This document shows, piece by piece, positions 1 to 8,804 of a DNA stretch of 64,000 nucleotides; within the stretch, counting starts at the first letter, position 1, and each line of letters opens with the position of its first letter. The stretch spans positions 499,136 to 563,135 of the forward strand of contig JAUIHT010000002.1 in assembly GCA_030432235.1 (NCBI GenBank). The letters run 5' to 3'. The stretch is from Verrucomicrobiia bacterium (GTDB lineage Bacteria; Verrucomicrobiota; Verrucomicrobiia; Opitutales; Cerasicoccaceae). A program made the translations under genes and the position numbers. The notes beneath the pieces were generated by a model that did no database searches, was not told where the DNA came from, and saw nothing but the letters and a program-made list of their open reading frames with translations.

Positions 1-739
1 CCCATTCCGGGTCGGCGACGGCATAGTGTTGGCACGCTAACCCCGGACTGAGCAGGCAGTGATCCACCCGCGCGGCAAAAAGTTTCCACGGCCCCCAACC
101 CGCGTAAGTCGCGAAAGTGCCCTGATGCGCATCCGCATGGGCGGCATCCTGGAAATAAAGGCGGCCCTCGGGCGTGGGAAACTCGCGCAGCAGGCCACTG
201 GATACCAGGGCCCCGGGACGCATATTGAAATCTCCACAGATCACGACCTCGCCCTCCATCTCAGCCTGACAGCGTGCCAGCCGGCGACGGATGAGGCCCA
301 GGCTTTTCCGACGGGCCAGATGACTGGCGTGGTCGAGGTGGACGTTGGCCAGCCACATCCCGCTCCCCTCTCCTTCCGGTTGAAGCCTGACCACGGTCGC
401 GATGCGGCGATGCATGGCGCCCCAGGAGCGACTCGGCTGATGCGGCGTCCGTGACAGCCAGAAATGCTGCTCGCCCGACAGGCGCCAGCGCTCGTTAAGG
501 AGGAACACCGGATTGCCCTCCCCCAGCCGCTCGCCATCGTCGCGCGGCTTGAAAACGGAGGCCCGCGCCTCTAGGCGGTCACGGAGGAACAGGTAATCGC
601 CCAAAAACGCCTCCTGCAGGCAAACGACATCGGGATGCTCTCGCTCCAGCAGGCTGGCGATATTCGACAGGCGCTCGTGGCGAATCTCCGTGGATTCGCC
701 GAGGCGGTTCTGCATGTTGAAGGTGATGAGCCTAAACAA
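1..739 (-). CDS. Endonuclease/exonuclease/phosphatase-family hydrolase (partial, runs off the left edge)
   Basis: Reading the complement leftwards from 739 gives an open frame with no stop before base 1. It has the order of motifs of the EEP superfamily (DNase I-like metal-dependent phosphodiesterases): LITFNMQNR near the start (metal-site Asn), CLQEAF (metal-binding Glu), NVHLDHAS, then GDFNMRPG, and later RVDHCLLS. The final Ser-Asp-His motif would lie outside the window. The chosen start is a TTG at 737-739, because GGGAG sits 8 bases upstream and the core strand LITFN follows at once; no ATG precedes the motif. It lies 17 bases after the stop of the phospholipase gene on the same strand, so the two may be co-transcribed. 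The EEP class covers nucleases, phosphatases and lipid phosphodiesterases. The substrate cannot be read from the sequence. Confidence 0.85.
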   Translation of the reverse strand, partial: MFRLITFNMQNRLGESTEIRHERLSNIASLLEREHPDVVCLQEAFLGDYLFLRDRLEARASVFKPRDDGERLGEGNPVFLLNERWRLSGEQHFWLSRTPHQPSRSWGAMHRRIATVVRLQPEGEGSGMWLANVHLDHASHLARRKSLGLIRRRLARCQAEMEGEVVICGDFNMRPGALVSSGLLREFPTPEGRLYFQDAAHADAHQGTFATYAGWGPWKLFAARVDHCLLSPGLACQHYAVADPEW

Positions 740-756
740 AACGTAAACTCCCGGAT

Positions 757-2157
757 TTACAGTACTGGCGAAAAGAGGCGGACGAAGCCCTGGCGCGCAC
801 GCTCTTTGAAGGGGCGCTTCCGGAACTCATCCAAGGCAACCCGATCACTGCGCTCATAAAAGCCGTCATAGACTTTATCGAGGGCCTCAACGGTGGAGCG
901 ATGCGAAAACAGCAGGCCGACTTCAAAGTTCAGGCGGATGGAGCGTATATCGAGGTTAGGCGAGCCAATCATGACCCAGTCGTCGTCGGCGATGTATACC
1001 TTGGCATGGTGGACGGCGTCGGGCAACTCGTAGAACTCCACACCAGACCTCATGAGGTTTTCGTAAAAGGCGCGCCCCAGGTCGACCATGTACTGGTGCT
1101 CGTTGAGCGTGGGGATGATCATACGCACGCGTACACCGCGCTCCGCCGCCATGCCGATGGCCAGCAGCATGGCCTCGTCCGGCGCAAAGTAAGGCGTGTA
1201 GAGGTCGAGCCGCTTCTGCGCGTGATTGCACAGGTATATGAAGCTCTTCAGGAAAGGCTGCTCCTCGCGATCCGGGCCGCTGCGGATGACAGCCGCCGGG
1301 ATGGGGTCCTGCGTCTTGGCTTTGCACCATAAATGGTCGCCCTCCACCTGCTCACCGGTGGCAAATGCCCAGTCGTCCAGGAAAGTCAGTTGCAATTCAT
1401 TAATCACAGGACCGCTCACGGACATCTGCATATCGTGCCACGGCCCGACATCCTTGTTGCGCCCCTCGTACTCCCGGCCGATATTCATCCCGCCCACGAA
1501 GGCGATGCGGCTGTCCACAATTTGAATTTTGCGGTGATTGCGGAGATTGAAGAAAAAACGATTGCGCCGCGGGTGAACCGTCAGGCACCAACTGAACTCC
1601 GCCCCAGCCTCGACAAGAGGTTGGAAATATTCGGTTTTCGCCTCTGGCGAACCCAGCTCATCCACCAGCAGACGCACCTCGACACCACGCTTGGCTGCAC
1701 GCACCAGGGCATCCAGGTATCGCTGGCCCACATCGTCGGGGCGCCAGACGTAGGTCTGGAAATGGATATACTGCTCGGCCCCGTCAATGGCCTCTTCCAG
1801 GCGCGGGTAGTAGGCTTCCGTATCCGGTAGAATTTCGGGCTGGTCGAGAAAGGTAAGTGCGTTGTTCCCAATGCCGCCCACATAGCGAAGGAGCGCAGCA
1901 TTGTCCCCGGTCAATTGCGGCTGATCCACGTGCTTCCCGGCACGGGCACGCTTGTTGTAGCGCTCCAGGCGCTTGCGCCGGATACGATCCGTGCCCAGCA
2001 GCAGATAGAGCGGGATACCCAGGGTCGGGAGAATGATAAGCCAGAAGCTCCAGATGAGCATGGAGCCGGTGCGTTTACCCGAGGCCAGCATGTGTACCCA
2101 CAGGACCAAGCCCCCTAAATGGACAAGGGCCCCATAGATAAAAAAAAACGTTAGCAT
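757..2157 (-). CDS. cls: Cardiolipin synthase-type phospholipase D family protein
   Basis: A 466-residue membrane protein with two N-terminal hydrophobic helices (MLTFFFIYGALVHLGG and the stretch ending in LIILPTLGIPLYLLLG), then two phospholipase D HKD motifs: HRKIQIVDSRIAFVGG and HHAKVYIADDDWVMIGSPN. Length, helices and paired HKD sites match bacterial cardiolipin synthases, which join two phosphatidylglycerol molecules at the inner membrane. The open frame extends upstream to 2640, but that part overlaps the start of the divergent transporter gene and has no membrane or family character, so the ATG at 2155-2157 is preferred. The gene symbol is assigned by family only. The shared upstream region (2158-2280) must hold divergent promoters with the transporter gene. 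Confidence 0.85.
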   Translation of the reverse strand: MLTFFFIYGALVHLGGLVLWVHMLASGKRTGSMLIWSFWLIILPTLGIPLYLLLGTDRIRRKRLERYNKRARAGKHVDQPQLTGDNAALLRYVGGIGNNALTFLDQPEILPDTEAYYPRLEEAIDGAEQYIHFQTYVWRPDDVGQRYLDALVRAAKRGVEVRLLVDELGSPEAKTEYFQPLVEAGAEFSWCLTVHPRRNRFFFNLRNHRKIQIVDSRIAFVGGMNIGREYEGRNKDVGPWHDMQMSVSGPVINELQLTFLDDWAFATGEQVEGDHLWCKAKTQDPIPAAVIRSGPDREEQPFLKSFIYLCNHAQKRLDLYTPYFAPDEAMLLAIGMAAERGVRVRMIIPTLNEHQYMVDLGRAFYENLMRSGVEFYELPDAVHHAKVYIADDDWVMIGSPNLDIRSIRLNFEVGLLFSHRSTVEALDKVYDGFYERSDRVALDEFRKRPFKERARQGFVRLFSPVL

Positions 2158-2280
2158 CAAGGTACCATAGCCAAAATTGACTTTGGGGCAAACCGTTGAT
2201 CGGATTCGTGGGGCGCTTGACAGGCATGAAAGCCGCTGGCAGTCTGACTCGCTAATAGTTTCTATTCCCCTGTCTAAACG

Positions 2281-3891
2281 ATGCTCGTCATCATCCTGAT
2301 CGTCTCCGCCATCGTCCTGCTGGCTGCCTATCGGTTTTACGGCGGCTTCCTGACGCGGCACTGCGGCATTGATGACTCCCGTGAGACTCCGGCGGAGACC
2401 GAAAAGGACGGCGTGGACTTCGTGCCGACGGCCACTCCGGTGCTCTTCGGCCACCACTTTTCCAGCATCGCGGGAGCCGGCCCCATCGTCGGGCCCATCC
2501 TGGCAACGATGTACTTCGGCTGGGGGCCCACGCTGGCCTGGATTCTCCTCGGCGCGGTCTTCGTGGGAGGCGTCCACGACTTCGGCAGCACGCTGATGTC
2601 CCTGCGCAACAAGGGACGCACCATTACGGAAATCACGCACAAGCTCATCGGCGCGCGCACGGGCCTGTACTTCCGGCTCTTCCTGCTCTTCGCCCTGATT
2701 TACGTCATTATCGTCTTCCTGGACCTGACGGCGTCGACCTTTACCAACACGCCCGCCGTGGCCACCGCCTCGGGATGGTTCGTACTGATGGCCGTGGGCT
2801 TCGGCCTGGTCCTGCGCGCCAAAGGGCTGCCCATGTGGGCCACGCTACTCATCTTCGTCCCGCTGACCTTCGCGGGGCTGGCTCTGGGACACTACTTTCC
2901 CGCCGGAGGCGTGCCCAAAAACGCCTGGCTCATCGCCATCCTCGTTTACTGCCTGGTGGCGGCGGTGCTGCCGGTCAACGTCCTGCTGCAGCCGCGGGAC
3001 TTCCTCAGTTCGCTTTTCCTCTACGTCATGATGGCGCTCGGCTTCATCGGGCTGCTCTTTGCCGGGACGCCCATCGAGGCCCCCGTCTTCGAGGGGCTGG
3101 TTACGGACAAAGCCAACCCCGGTTTCCTCTTTCCCGTGCTCTTCATCACGGTGGCCTGCGGGGCCTGCAGCGGCTTCCACAGTCTGGTGGCCAGTGGCAC
3201 CACCTCCAAGCAGATGGCCCGCGAAAGCGACGCCCGCCGCGTCGGCTACGGCGCCATGCTGGTGGAGGGCCTGCTGGCCGTCTTCGCCCTGGCCACGGTG
3301 GCCATTCTGAGCTCCGGGGCCATCGCTGAGAATCCCAACCCCGTGGTGCTGTTTTCCAGCGGCGCGGCGGTCTTCATGGAGTCGCTGGGCATCCCGGCCA
3401 AGCTCGGGCGGGAATTCACTGCGCTGACCGTCAGCACCTTCCTGCTGACCACTCTGGACACCTGCACGCGCCTGGCCCGCTTCCTGGTGGAGGAAACCTT
3501 CGCCTGGCGCAACCAGCTAAGCCGCTACCTGGGCACGGCACTGGTGCTCATCATCCCGGCGATTTTCTGCTTCATGAGCTTCGACGGCAAGCCCGCCTGG
3601 CAGGTCGTCTGGCCGCTCTTCGGCGCCACCAACCAGCTCATGGCGGCCCTGGCACTGGTCACCTTTGTGGTCTACCTGAAGGCAGAGCGGCTCAGCTTTC
3701 GATTCGCGCTGATTCCGGCAGCATTCATGCTGGTAACACCCCTGGCAGGGCTGATTTTCATGGTCATCGACAATGAGCTAGGCCTGCTTATCCAGGGAAT
3801 TAGCCTTGGCATGCTTCTACTGGGACTGTACGTTTCAGGCCGCTCTTTACACTTTGTTTTTGGCCGGCAGAGCTTGCCCGCCACGGCATAA
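2281..3891 (+). CDS. cstA: CstA-family carbon starvation / peptide transporter
   Basis: A 536-residue, very hydrophobic protein with well over ten membrane segments and the CstA hallmarks: the N-terminal YRFYGGFL, the cytoplasmic FGHHFSSIAGAGPIVGP loop, GVHDFGS, CSGFHSLVASGTTSKQ and the C-terminal WPLFGATNQLMAALAL. Characterised members import peptides or pyruvate across the inner membrane in starved cells. This protein is shorter than E. coli CstA (about 700 residues) and belongs with the short forms common outside the enterobacteria. It starts at the first ATG after the divergent spacer. Substrate is not evident. No sensor pair is encoded beside it in this window. Confidence 0.92.
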   Translation: MLVIILIVSAIVLLAAYRFYGGFLTRHCGIDDSRETPAETEKDGVDFVPTATPVLFGHHFSSIAGAGPIVGPILATMYFGWGPTLAWILLGAVFVGGVHDFGSTLMSLRNKGRTITEITHKLIGARTGLYFRLFLLFALIYVIIVFLDLTASTFTNTPAVATASGWFVLMAVGFGLVLRAKGLPMWATLLIFVPLTFAGLALGHYFPAGGVPKNAWLIAILVYCLVAAVLPVNVLLQPRDFLSSLFLYVMMALGFIGLLFAGTPIEAPVFEGLVTDKANPGFLFPVLFITVACGACSGFHSLVASGTTSKQMARESDARRVGYGAMLVEGLLAVFALATVAILSSGAIAENPNPVVLFSSGAAVFMESLGIPAKLGREFTALTVSTFLLTTLDTCTRLARFLVEETFAWRNQLSRYLGTALVLIIPAIFCFMSFDGKPAWQVVWPLFGATNQLMAALALVTFVVYLKAERLSFRFALIPAAFMLVTPLAGLIFMVIDNELGLLIQGISLGMLLLGLYVSGRSLHFVFGRQSLPATA

Positions 3892-3892
3892 T

Positions 3893-3931
3893 TACCAAAA
3901 GCTGAACTTGACCAATCACAGTCTTTTGGTA
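3893..3931. repeat. 9-bp inverted repeat between cstA and the pyrophosphatase gene
   Basis: TACCAAAAG at 3893-3901 and CTTTTGGTA at 3923-3931 are exact inverted copies separated by 21 bases. They begin 2 bases after the cstA stop and end 31 bases before the next start. The long loop and missing T-run make a standard intrinsic terminator unlikely. It could be an operator or a processed hairpin. Only the repeat itself is seen. Confidence 0.4.
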
Positions 3932-3961
3932 GATTTTGGAAGTTTTTAGCAGTTTTCTATC

Positions 3962-5638
3962 ATGCCCGCCCCGACCTACATCATAGGCCACCGCAACCCG
4001 GATGCCGACGCGATTTGTTCCGCCATCGCCTACGCCGCTTTCAAGGAAGCCGTGGGAGAGTCCGGCTTTGTCGCCGCACGCTGCGGCAACAGTAACGCCC
4101 GCGTCGACGCCATCCTGCACCGCTTCGGCGTGCCGTTGCCGGTCTTTGTCGGGGACGTGACACCGCGCGTGCATGACATCATGAAAACCGAGGTGCGCAA
4201 AATCCTCCTCGGTGAAACCTGCTACGAGGCACTCGAAATCATCGACCGCTTCGACGTGCGCGCGCTCCCGGTGGTCACCCCCCAAGGCGGGCTGGAGGGC
4301 CTGGTCTCCATTTTCAGCCTGGGCGAGTTCTTCATCCCCAAGCCCAAAGAACCGCGCAAGATGCGCCACGTGTGCACCAGCATCGCACACATCATCAAGG
4401 CCCTCGAAGCCACCGTGCTCAACAGTGTCGATGAGGAACGCGTGGAAGACCTCTACGTGCGCGTCGGCGCCATGGACATCCGCTCCTTTGGCAAGTGGAC
4501 CAATTCCGACAGCACCGCGCCGGAGGAAAGCATCATCGTCGTGGGTGACCGCTACGACATCCAGCACAAGGCCATCGGCATGGGCGCGCGCCTGCTTGTC
4601 ATCACCGGCGCGCTCGAAATCGACGAGGAGGTCATGCAGGCCGCCAAGGACAAAGGCGTCTCGCTCATCGTCAGTCGTTTCGACTCCGCCACGACCTCGT
4701 GGATCATCCGCACCGCGACTCTGGTCGACCCCATGGTCCATGCCGACGTGATGACCTTTAGTCCGGAGGAAAAACTGGCCTCAGTGAAACGCCGTATCGC
4801 CAGCAGCAACGCACCGCTGTTCTGCGTCGTCAATGAAGACGAGCACCTCATCGGCATCTTTACCAAGACCGACCTGCTCAAACCCATCCAGACACGTCTC
4901 GTCCTTGTCGACCACAACGAGCTCGACCAGGCCGTGTCCGGCGCCGAGGAGGTCAACATCATCGAGGTCGTCGACCACCACAAGCTCGGCAACCAGCCAA
5001 CCTCGCAACCCATCTTTTTCCGCAACGAAATCATCGGCTCCACCTGCAGCATCGTCGCGGAGATGTTCCGCTCGCGCGGCCTGGAGCCCTCGCCCGCCAT
5101 CGCCGGCATCATGGCCTCCGGGCTCATTAGCGACACGCTCAACCTGCGCAGCCCCACGACTACGGAGCGCGATGTCGAGCTGCTGCCCTGGCTGACCCGC
5201 CTCGCCGGCATCGAGACCAAGGAGCTGGCCGACCTTATCTTCAAATCCGGCTCCGTCATTATCAGTTCCACACCGGACGTGGTCATCAAAGGCGACTGCA
5301 AGCAGTACAGCGAGGGCGATGTGCGCTACTCCGTGTCCCAAATCGAGGAGCTCGGCTTCGACAACTTCTGGAATAACGCCGACGCCCTCGAGGACGCCCT
5401 GGAAGCCTATCGCAGCGGCGAGGACCTCACCTTTTCCTGCCTGCTCGTGACGGACATCAACACGCAGAACTCGCTCTTCGTCGTACGTGGCACGGAGGAG
5501 TTCATCGAGCGCATCCCCTACCCGCGCGTGCTTAATCACACGCACATCTTCGACATGCCCGGCGTCGTCAGCCGCAAGAAACAGCTCATCCCCTTCATCA
5601 GCACCATCCTCGACTCCATGGGCGTGGTTCCTGCCTGA
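3962..5638 (+). CDS. Manganese-dependent (family II) inorganic pyrophosphatase with CBS and DRTGG regulatory domains
   Basis: A 558-residue cytosolic enzyme predicted to hydrolyse pyrophosphate. The DHH phosphoesterase core is split: GHRNPDADAICSAIAYA (metal-binding His/Asp) at residues 9-25, and LVDHNE and VDHHKLGN after about residue 315. The DHHA2 part ends with the phosphate-binding SRKKQLIP motif. Between them lies the regulatory insert of CBS-type pyrophosphatases: a first CBS motif (IMKTEVRKILLGETCYEALE), a DRTGG-like domain (residues about 170-255, including VVGDRYDIQHKAI), and a second CBS motif (ADVMTFSPEEKLASVKRR). In characterised members the CBS pair binds adenine nucleotides or diadenosine polyphosphates to tune activity. 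No clear Shine-Dalgarno precedes the ATG. Confidence 0.92.
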   Translation: MPAPTYIIGHRNPDADAICSAIAYAAFKEAVGESGFVAARCGNSNARVDAILHRFGVPLPVFVGDVTPRVHDIMKTEVRKILLGETCYEALEIIDRFDVRALPVVTPQGGLEGLVSIFSLGEFFIPKPKEPRKMRHVCTSIAHIIKALEATVLNSVDEERVEDLYVRVGAMDIRSFGKWTNSDSTAPEESIIVVGDRYDIQHKAIGMGARLLVITGALEIDEEVMQAAKDKGVSLIVSRFDSATTSWIIRTATLVDPMVHADVMTFSPEEKLASVKRRIASSNAPLFCVVNEDEHLIGIFTKTDLLKPIQTRLVLVDHNELDQAVSGAEEVNIIEVVDHHKLGNQPTSQPIFFRNEIIGSTCSIVAEMFRSRGLEPSPAIAGIMASGLISDTLNLRSPTTTERDVELLPWLTRLAGIETKELADLIFKSGSVIISSTPDVVIKGDCKQYSEGDVRYSVSQIEELGFDNFWNNADALEDALEAYRSGEDLTFSCLLVTDINTQNSLFVVRGTEEFIERIPYPRVLNHTHIFDMPGVVSRKKQLIPFISTILDSMGVVPA

Positions 5639-5670
5639 TGCGGACAACTTTTTCGAGGGCTGCTTTGCCG

Positions 5671-5700
5671 TTGACATTTCAATCGTCTGAGCGATGCTAC
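5671..5700 (+). promoter_or_regulatory. Sigma-70-like promoter of the tRNA-Pro gene
   Basis: TTGACA (5671-5676) is a consensus -35 box, and TGCTAC (5695-5700) is a plausible -10 box after an 18-base spacer. The mature tRNA starts 16 bases further on, the expected distance for a short 5' leader. It lies in the spacer after the pyrophosphatase gene. Confidence 0.6.
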
Positions 5701-5715
5701 CACCCTTTTCCTGAT

Positions 5716-5793
5716 CGGGGCATAGCGCAGCCTGGCTAGCGCATCTGCTTTGGGAGCAGAGGGTCGGGGGTTCGAATCCCTCTGCCCCGACCA
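5716..5793 (+). tRNA. tRNA-Pro (anticodon UGG)
   Basis: A complete cloverleaf can be folded: acceptor CGGGGCA paired with TGCCCCG plus discriminator A; a D-arm containing the AGCGCAG start; an anticodon stem CTGCT/AGCAG closing a loop with TGG; and a T-arm GGGGG-TTCGAAT-CCC. CCA is encoded (5791-5793). C1:G72 with A73 is typical of bacterial proline tRNA. The sequence becomes visibly more AT-rich just after it. Confidence 0.96.
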
Positions 5794-5832
5794 TTTTCAT
5801 AATAGCGGATTTCCGCTTTAAATAATGACCTT

Positions 5833-5851
5833 GAGGCCAGCAGGCCTCTTT
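5833..5851 (+). terminator. Possible terminator hairpin after tRNA-Pro
   Basis: GAGGCC (5833-5838) and GGCCTC (5843-5848) form a 6-bp GC-rich stem with a 4-base loop, followed by only three T residues, 40 bases after the tRNA. The weak T-run keeps confidence low. The rest of 5794-6077 shows no convincing gene; the short frame from 5825 to 6031 has no Shine-Dalgarno and no family features. Confidence 0.35.
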
Positions 5852-6077
5852 GAGCCAATTATGGCTAACTCTGGCCGGTTACCAGAAACTATGGAAAAAC
5901 GGTGCATCTTTGGCAACCGCCTAGGATTTCTGAAAACCGAAATTGCTTTTCTGAGATTCAGGGAGCTGAAAGTCACGGTAAATATTTTATTGGATAGGAT
6001 AATTCCAAGCGCACATCCGATTTATTATTAGCTTCCTCCCTCGTTAAGGGCGATCCTTCATCTTTCCTATGTGAACT

Positions 6078-6941
6078 CTACTCTTCAAAGCTACGCTCCC
6101 GGTATCGCGTTGGAGTCGCACCAACCCGGCTCTGGAATGTGCGGTAAAAGTGCGATAAGTCGTCGAAGCCGCACTCAAAGGCTACCGACTGAATTGAGCT
6201 ATTCATAGTCTCGAGCAAGCAGCACGCATGCCCTATACGCAACTCTATCAGGCGGTCATTCCAGCTGCTGCCAGTCACTTCTTTGAAGAGCTGTGAAAAA
6301 CGGCGACGGCTCAGCCCGCAAGAGTGAGCTGCTTCATCCAGGCTCTGCCTTGAAAAAAACCGCTGTGACATAAGACCGGCGTACGCCTTTACGCGTTCCG
6401 ATGAACAAAGTGTTTGGGACTCTGTCGAGATCTCACGAAGGAGTCGCACAAGTAAAATACTCGAAAGACCAAGAATGATCTCCCGATAACCTTCCCGACG
6501 GGCCGTTTGCTCATAAAGCATTTGCTTTAAGATATCATCTGAAAAGATTTGCCACGCTTGAGCCGGACGAAGGTGCAGTTTATTTAACGCTTTAACTGTC
6601 AGCTCCTTGAATACAAACCTGTCTAAATCGATACAGATAAGGTAGATCGACAAAGGCTTTGTGGTGTCGTCTGCCAAACGGTGGCGCTTCCCCGGCGGGA
6701 CAGCACAAACCACGTTGCTCTCAATCGGCAATATGCCATCCTCCAAACACAGTGACCCCTTACCAGAGAATGCAATTATCAGCTTGGCGTAGTCGTCTAC
6801 CCGCCACTCCATGCTGAATGTGGGATGGTGGACACTTTCCCCCACAAAGATACCATAGTCGGGCATGCTGACAGCTACCGGAGACTGCCTGATGGACTGC
6901 TGCACAGGATATTTGTTGAACCTACCCAGCCTGAAAAGCAA
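6078..6941 (-). CDS. AraC-family transcriptional regulator
   Basis: A 287-residue protein with an N-terminal cupin-like sensor half (residues about 20-130, including IIAFSGKGSLCLEDG and PPGKRHRLADD) and a C-terminal pair of helix-turn-helix motifs: SLDEAAHSCGLSRRRFSQLF and SIQSVAFECGFDDLSHFYRT, ending in GATPTRYRER as usual for AraC/XylS proteins. Such proteins bind a sugar or derived ligand and usually activate nearby catabolic genes. It diverges from the acyltransferase-fusion gene across an 83-100-base spacer, so that gene is a natural first target. Its ligand is unknown. It may also control the polysaccharide genes up to 26 kb, but nothing in the sequence proves this. Confidence 0.93.
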   Translation of the reverse strand: MLFRLGRFNKYPVQQSIRQSPVAVSMPDYGIFVGESVHHPTFSMEWRVDDYAKLIIAFSGKGSLCLEDGILPIESNVVCAVPPGKRHRLADDTTKPLSIYLICIDLDRFVFKELTVKALNKLHLRPAQAWQIFSDDILKQMLYEQTARREGYREIILGLSSILLVRLLREISTESQTLCSSERVKAYAGLMSQRFFSRQSLDEAAHSCGLSRRRFSQLFKEVTGSSWNDRLIELRIGHACCLLETMNSSIQSVAFECGFDDLSHFYRTFQSRVGATPTRYRERSFEE

Positions 6942-7042
6942 TCACTTTTGCCCGATATGCAATTAGCTGAGCATTGCTTTGATAATATGAATAATGCAGT
7001 CTAGAAACAAGTAATCATGCAACTATGAAAGAGGCTGACTTA

Positions 7043-8638
7043 ATGCCCTGGACTCGTACTCCAGAAGATATAGAGCAAGCGTCCGGCTACATGGATGCGC
7101 TACGCTCAAAGCCGGAGCATCACATCGATACAAGTGCGTATGTCTCACCCGAGGCTCATGTCCACACCGAGGCCCTAAAAATCGGACCGGAAAGCTGGGT
7201 TGCCGGCCAAGCTATTCTCAGGGGTGACATCACCATGGGTGAACAATGCACCATCAATGCGATGGCCTCGCTCTCAGGCAAAATAACCATGGGCAACGGT
7301 GTTCGCGTTGCCTCGTTGACTACCATCGTTGGGTTCAATCATCGCTTTGATGATTTAGAAAAGCCTATCTATCAACAAGCCCATACCTGTAAGGGTATTG
7401 AAATCGGCGATGATGTCTGGATAGGCGCCAACGTCGTTATCTGTGATGGAGTGAAAGTCGGTTCGCACAGCGTCATTGCAGCGGGAGCGGTGGTGGTCAA
7501 AGACGTAGCCGAGTACTCCATTGTGGGGGGAAATCCGGCTCGTCTCATCCGAGACCGACGAGTCTCCAAGCAAAGAAGAAGCACGAACGTTGAACAAACC
7601 CTCATTGATTTAAACGCACAGATTACTGAACAATGGCAAAACGTCCTGCGCAACTACGAAGCAAAATATAAAGGCGAACCTATCTATTTGGACCCCCAGT
7701 ATGGACAACCTACGTTACGCGCCTGGTGCGATGCCATTGAAATAGCGGGTGGTTTTGGTGAAACACCTTCACTCGAGAGCCGCGAGGCGTTAATACATCG
7801 GTTGAAGAGTTATCAAGAGGCGAAATATGGCCTGATTTTTAGCGACAATAAGGAGCCGCCTCCAGCAGATAAGCTGATTCATCTACCGGACGGTTACCAT
7901 TTCCTGGCCGTCGGTTACGCTTTAGAATGCCTGGGAAGCAATTTACCCAATGAAATAAAAGCGATTGATAAACTGGAGTATGATGAGGTGGAAGCTCACC
8001 TCGAATCCCTTAACTGGAAGGACGCTGCCTGGGACGCAGGGTCATGGGTAGACCATTACGGTACGGGCATGTACCATAACTTGCGCCACCATCATAGCTC
8101 AGTCCGGCCAGATCACTTGTTCGCCTGGTTGGACAGAAACTGCGATCCGGCCACCGGGATGTGGGGAGCCCAAACTCGCGAACAGCAATGGCTGCAAGCC
8201 GTCAACGGATTCTATCGCTTAACACGAGGAACCTATGCGCAATTTGGCCGTGAACTACCCTACCCGGAAAGCAGCATCGACACGATCTTGAGCCATTGCC
8301 GCCTGAACGGAAATTTCCTCGAACACAATATCAACGCCTGCAATGTGCTCGATATCGTACATCCGCTCTGGCTTTGTTCCAAACAGAGCCCGCATCGAAA
8401 GTCAGAGATACAAGAAATCATCGAGATACAGCTTCTGGCAATTGCGCCACGCTGGCAGAAGAACTATGGCTTTTCTTTTGCCCCCGGAATGCCAGCAGGG
8501 CTACAGGGCACGGAAATGTGGCTCTCGGTTGTAGCAATAGCAGCGAACTATCTGGGCCTGGAGGATCACATCTCTTTCAAACCTCAAGGCGTACATCGCT
8601 TGGCGGCCACTTACCCTTTGCCAAGTACCGACTCCTAG
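7043..8638 (+). CDS. Hexapeptide-repeat acyltransferase fused to an uncharacterised alpha-helical domain
   Basis: The N-terminal 170 residues form a left-handed beta-helix acyltransferase: repeated hexapeptides with I/V/L every six residues, ending in IGANVVICDGVKVGSHSVIAAGAVVVKDV and the closing GGNPARLIRDR (longer stretch seen, key part GAVVVKD). The catalytic-type His is in VGFNHRFD. Such enzymes move acetyl groups from acetyl-CoA to a sugar or small molecule. The remaining 350 residues are helical, with DPATGMWG, NINACNVLD and GLQGTEMWL, and match the pair at 39.4-42.3 kb in spacing and motifs. ATG 7043 is chosen over 7025 because GAGG sits 8 bases upstream of it. Divergent from the AraC regulator. 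The fused domain's role is unknown. Confidence 0.8.
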   Translation: MPWTRTPEDIEQASGYMDALRSKPEHHIDTSAYVSPEAHVHTEALKIGPESWVAGQAILRGDITMGEQCTINAMASLSGKITMGNGVRVASLTTIVGFNHRFDDLEKPIYQQAHTCKGIEIGDDVWIGANVVICDGVKVGSHSVIAAGAVVVKDVAEYSIVGGNPARLIRDRRVSKQRRSTNVEQTLIDLNAQITEQWQNVLRNYEAKYKGEPIYLDPQYGQPTLRAWCDAIEIAGGFGETPSLESREALIHRLKSYQEAKYGLIFSDNKEPPPADKLIHLPDGYHFLAVGYALECLGSNLPNEIKAIDKLEYDEVEAHLESLNWKDAAWDAGSWVDHYGTGMYHNLRHHHSSVRPDHLFAWLDRNCDPATGMWGAQTREQQWLQAVNGFYRLTRGTYAQFGRELPYPESSIDTILSHCRLNGNFLEHNINACNVLDIVHPLWLCSKQSPHRKSEIQEIIEIQLLAIAPRWQKNYGFSFAPGMPAGLQGTEMWLSVVAIAANYLGLEDHISFKPQGVHRLAATYPLPSTDS

Positions 8639-8680
8639 TATCGCCCGCCTGCCGACATCAGTAGTCTAAAAACAAACGGC

Positions 8681-8804
8681 CTAAAACCCTATCGAGGCAC
8701 CGCCATCAACTGGCAAGACGCCACCGGCAATAAATTTGGCCGCCTGTAATCAGCGCAGCTTCGCCATCCAAAGAAAAAGCTGCATGGCGGTTTGAAGTGT
8801 TCAT
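8681..8804 (-). pseudogene. Remnant of a short-chain dehydrogenase gene with its middle deleted
   Basis: The complement starts with ATG at 8802-8804, overlapping the stop of the preceding enolase-superfamily gene as ATGA. It reads MNTSNRHAAFSLDGEAAL then ITGG, the usual first strand and glycine start of a short-chain dehydrogenase. In the next frame it continues directly with AKFIAGGVLPVDGGASIGF and a stop, which is the usual C-terminus of the same family. About 200 residues between (rest of the NAD site, Ser-Tyr-Lys catalytic part) are missing, and 124 bases is not a multiple of three. A deletion joining the two ends is the simplest reading. Confidence 0.75.

Noticed and set aside
2158-2640. 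N-terminal extension of the cardiolipin synthase frame
   Set aside because: It overlaps the first 360 bases of cstA and has a low-complexity, charged product. The membrane helices start only at 2157.
5825-6031. 68-codon plus-strand frame after the tRNA
   Set aside because: No Shine-Dalgarno, no family features and it starts just before a hairpin; likely chance.
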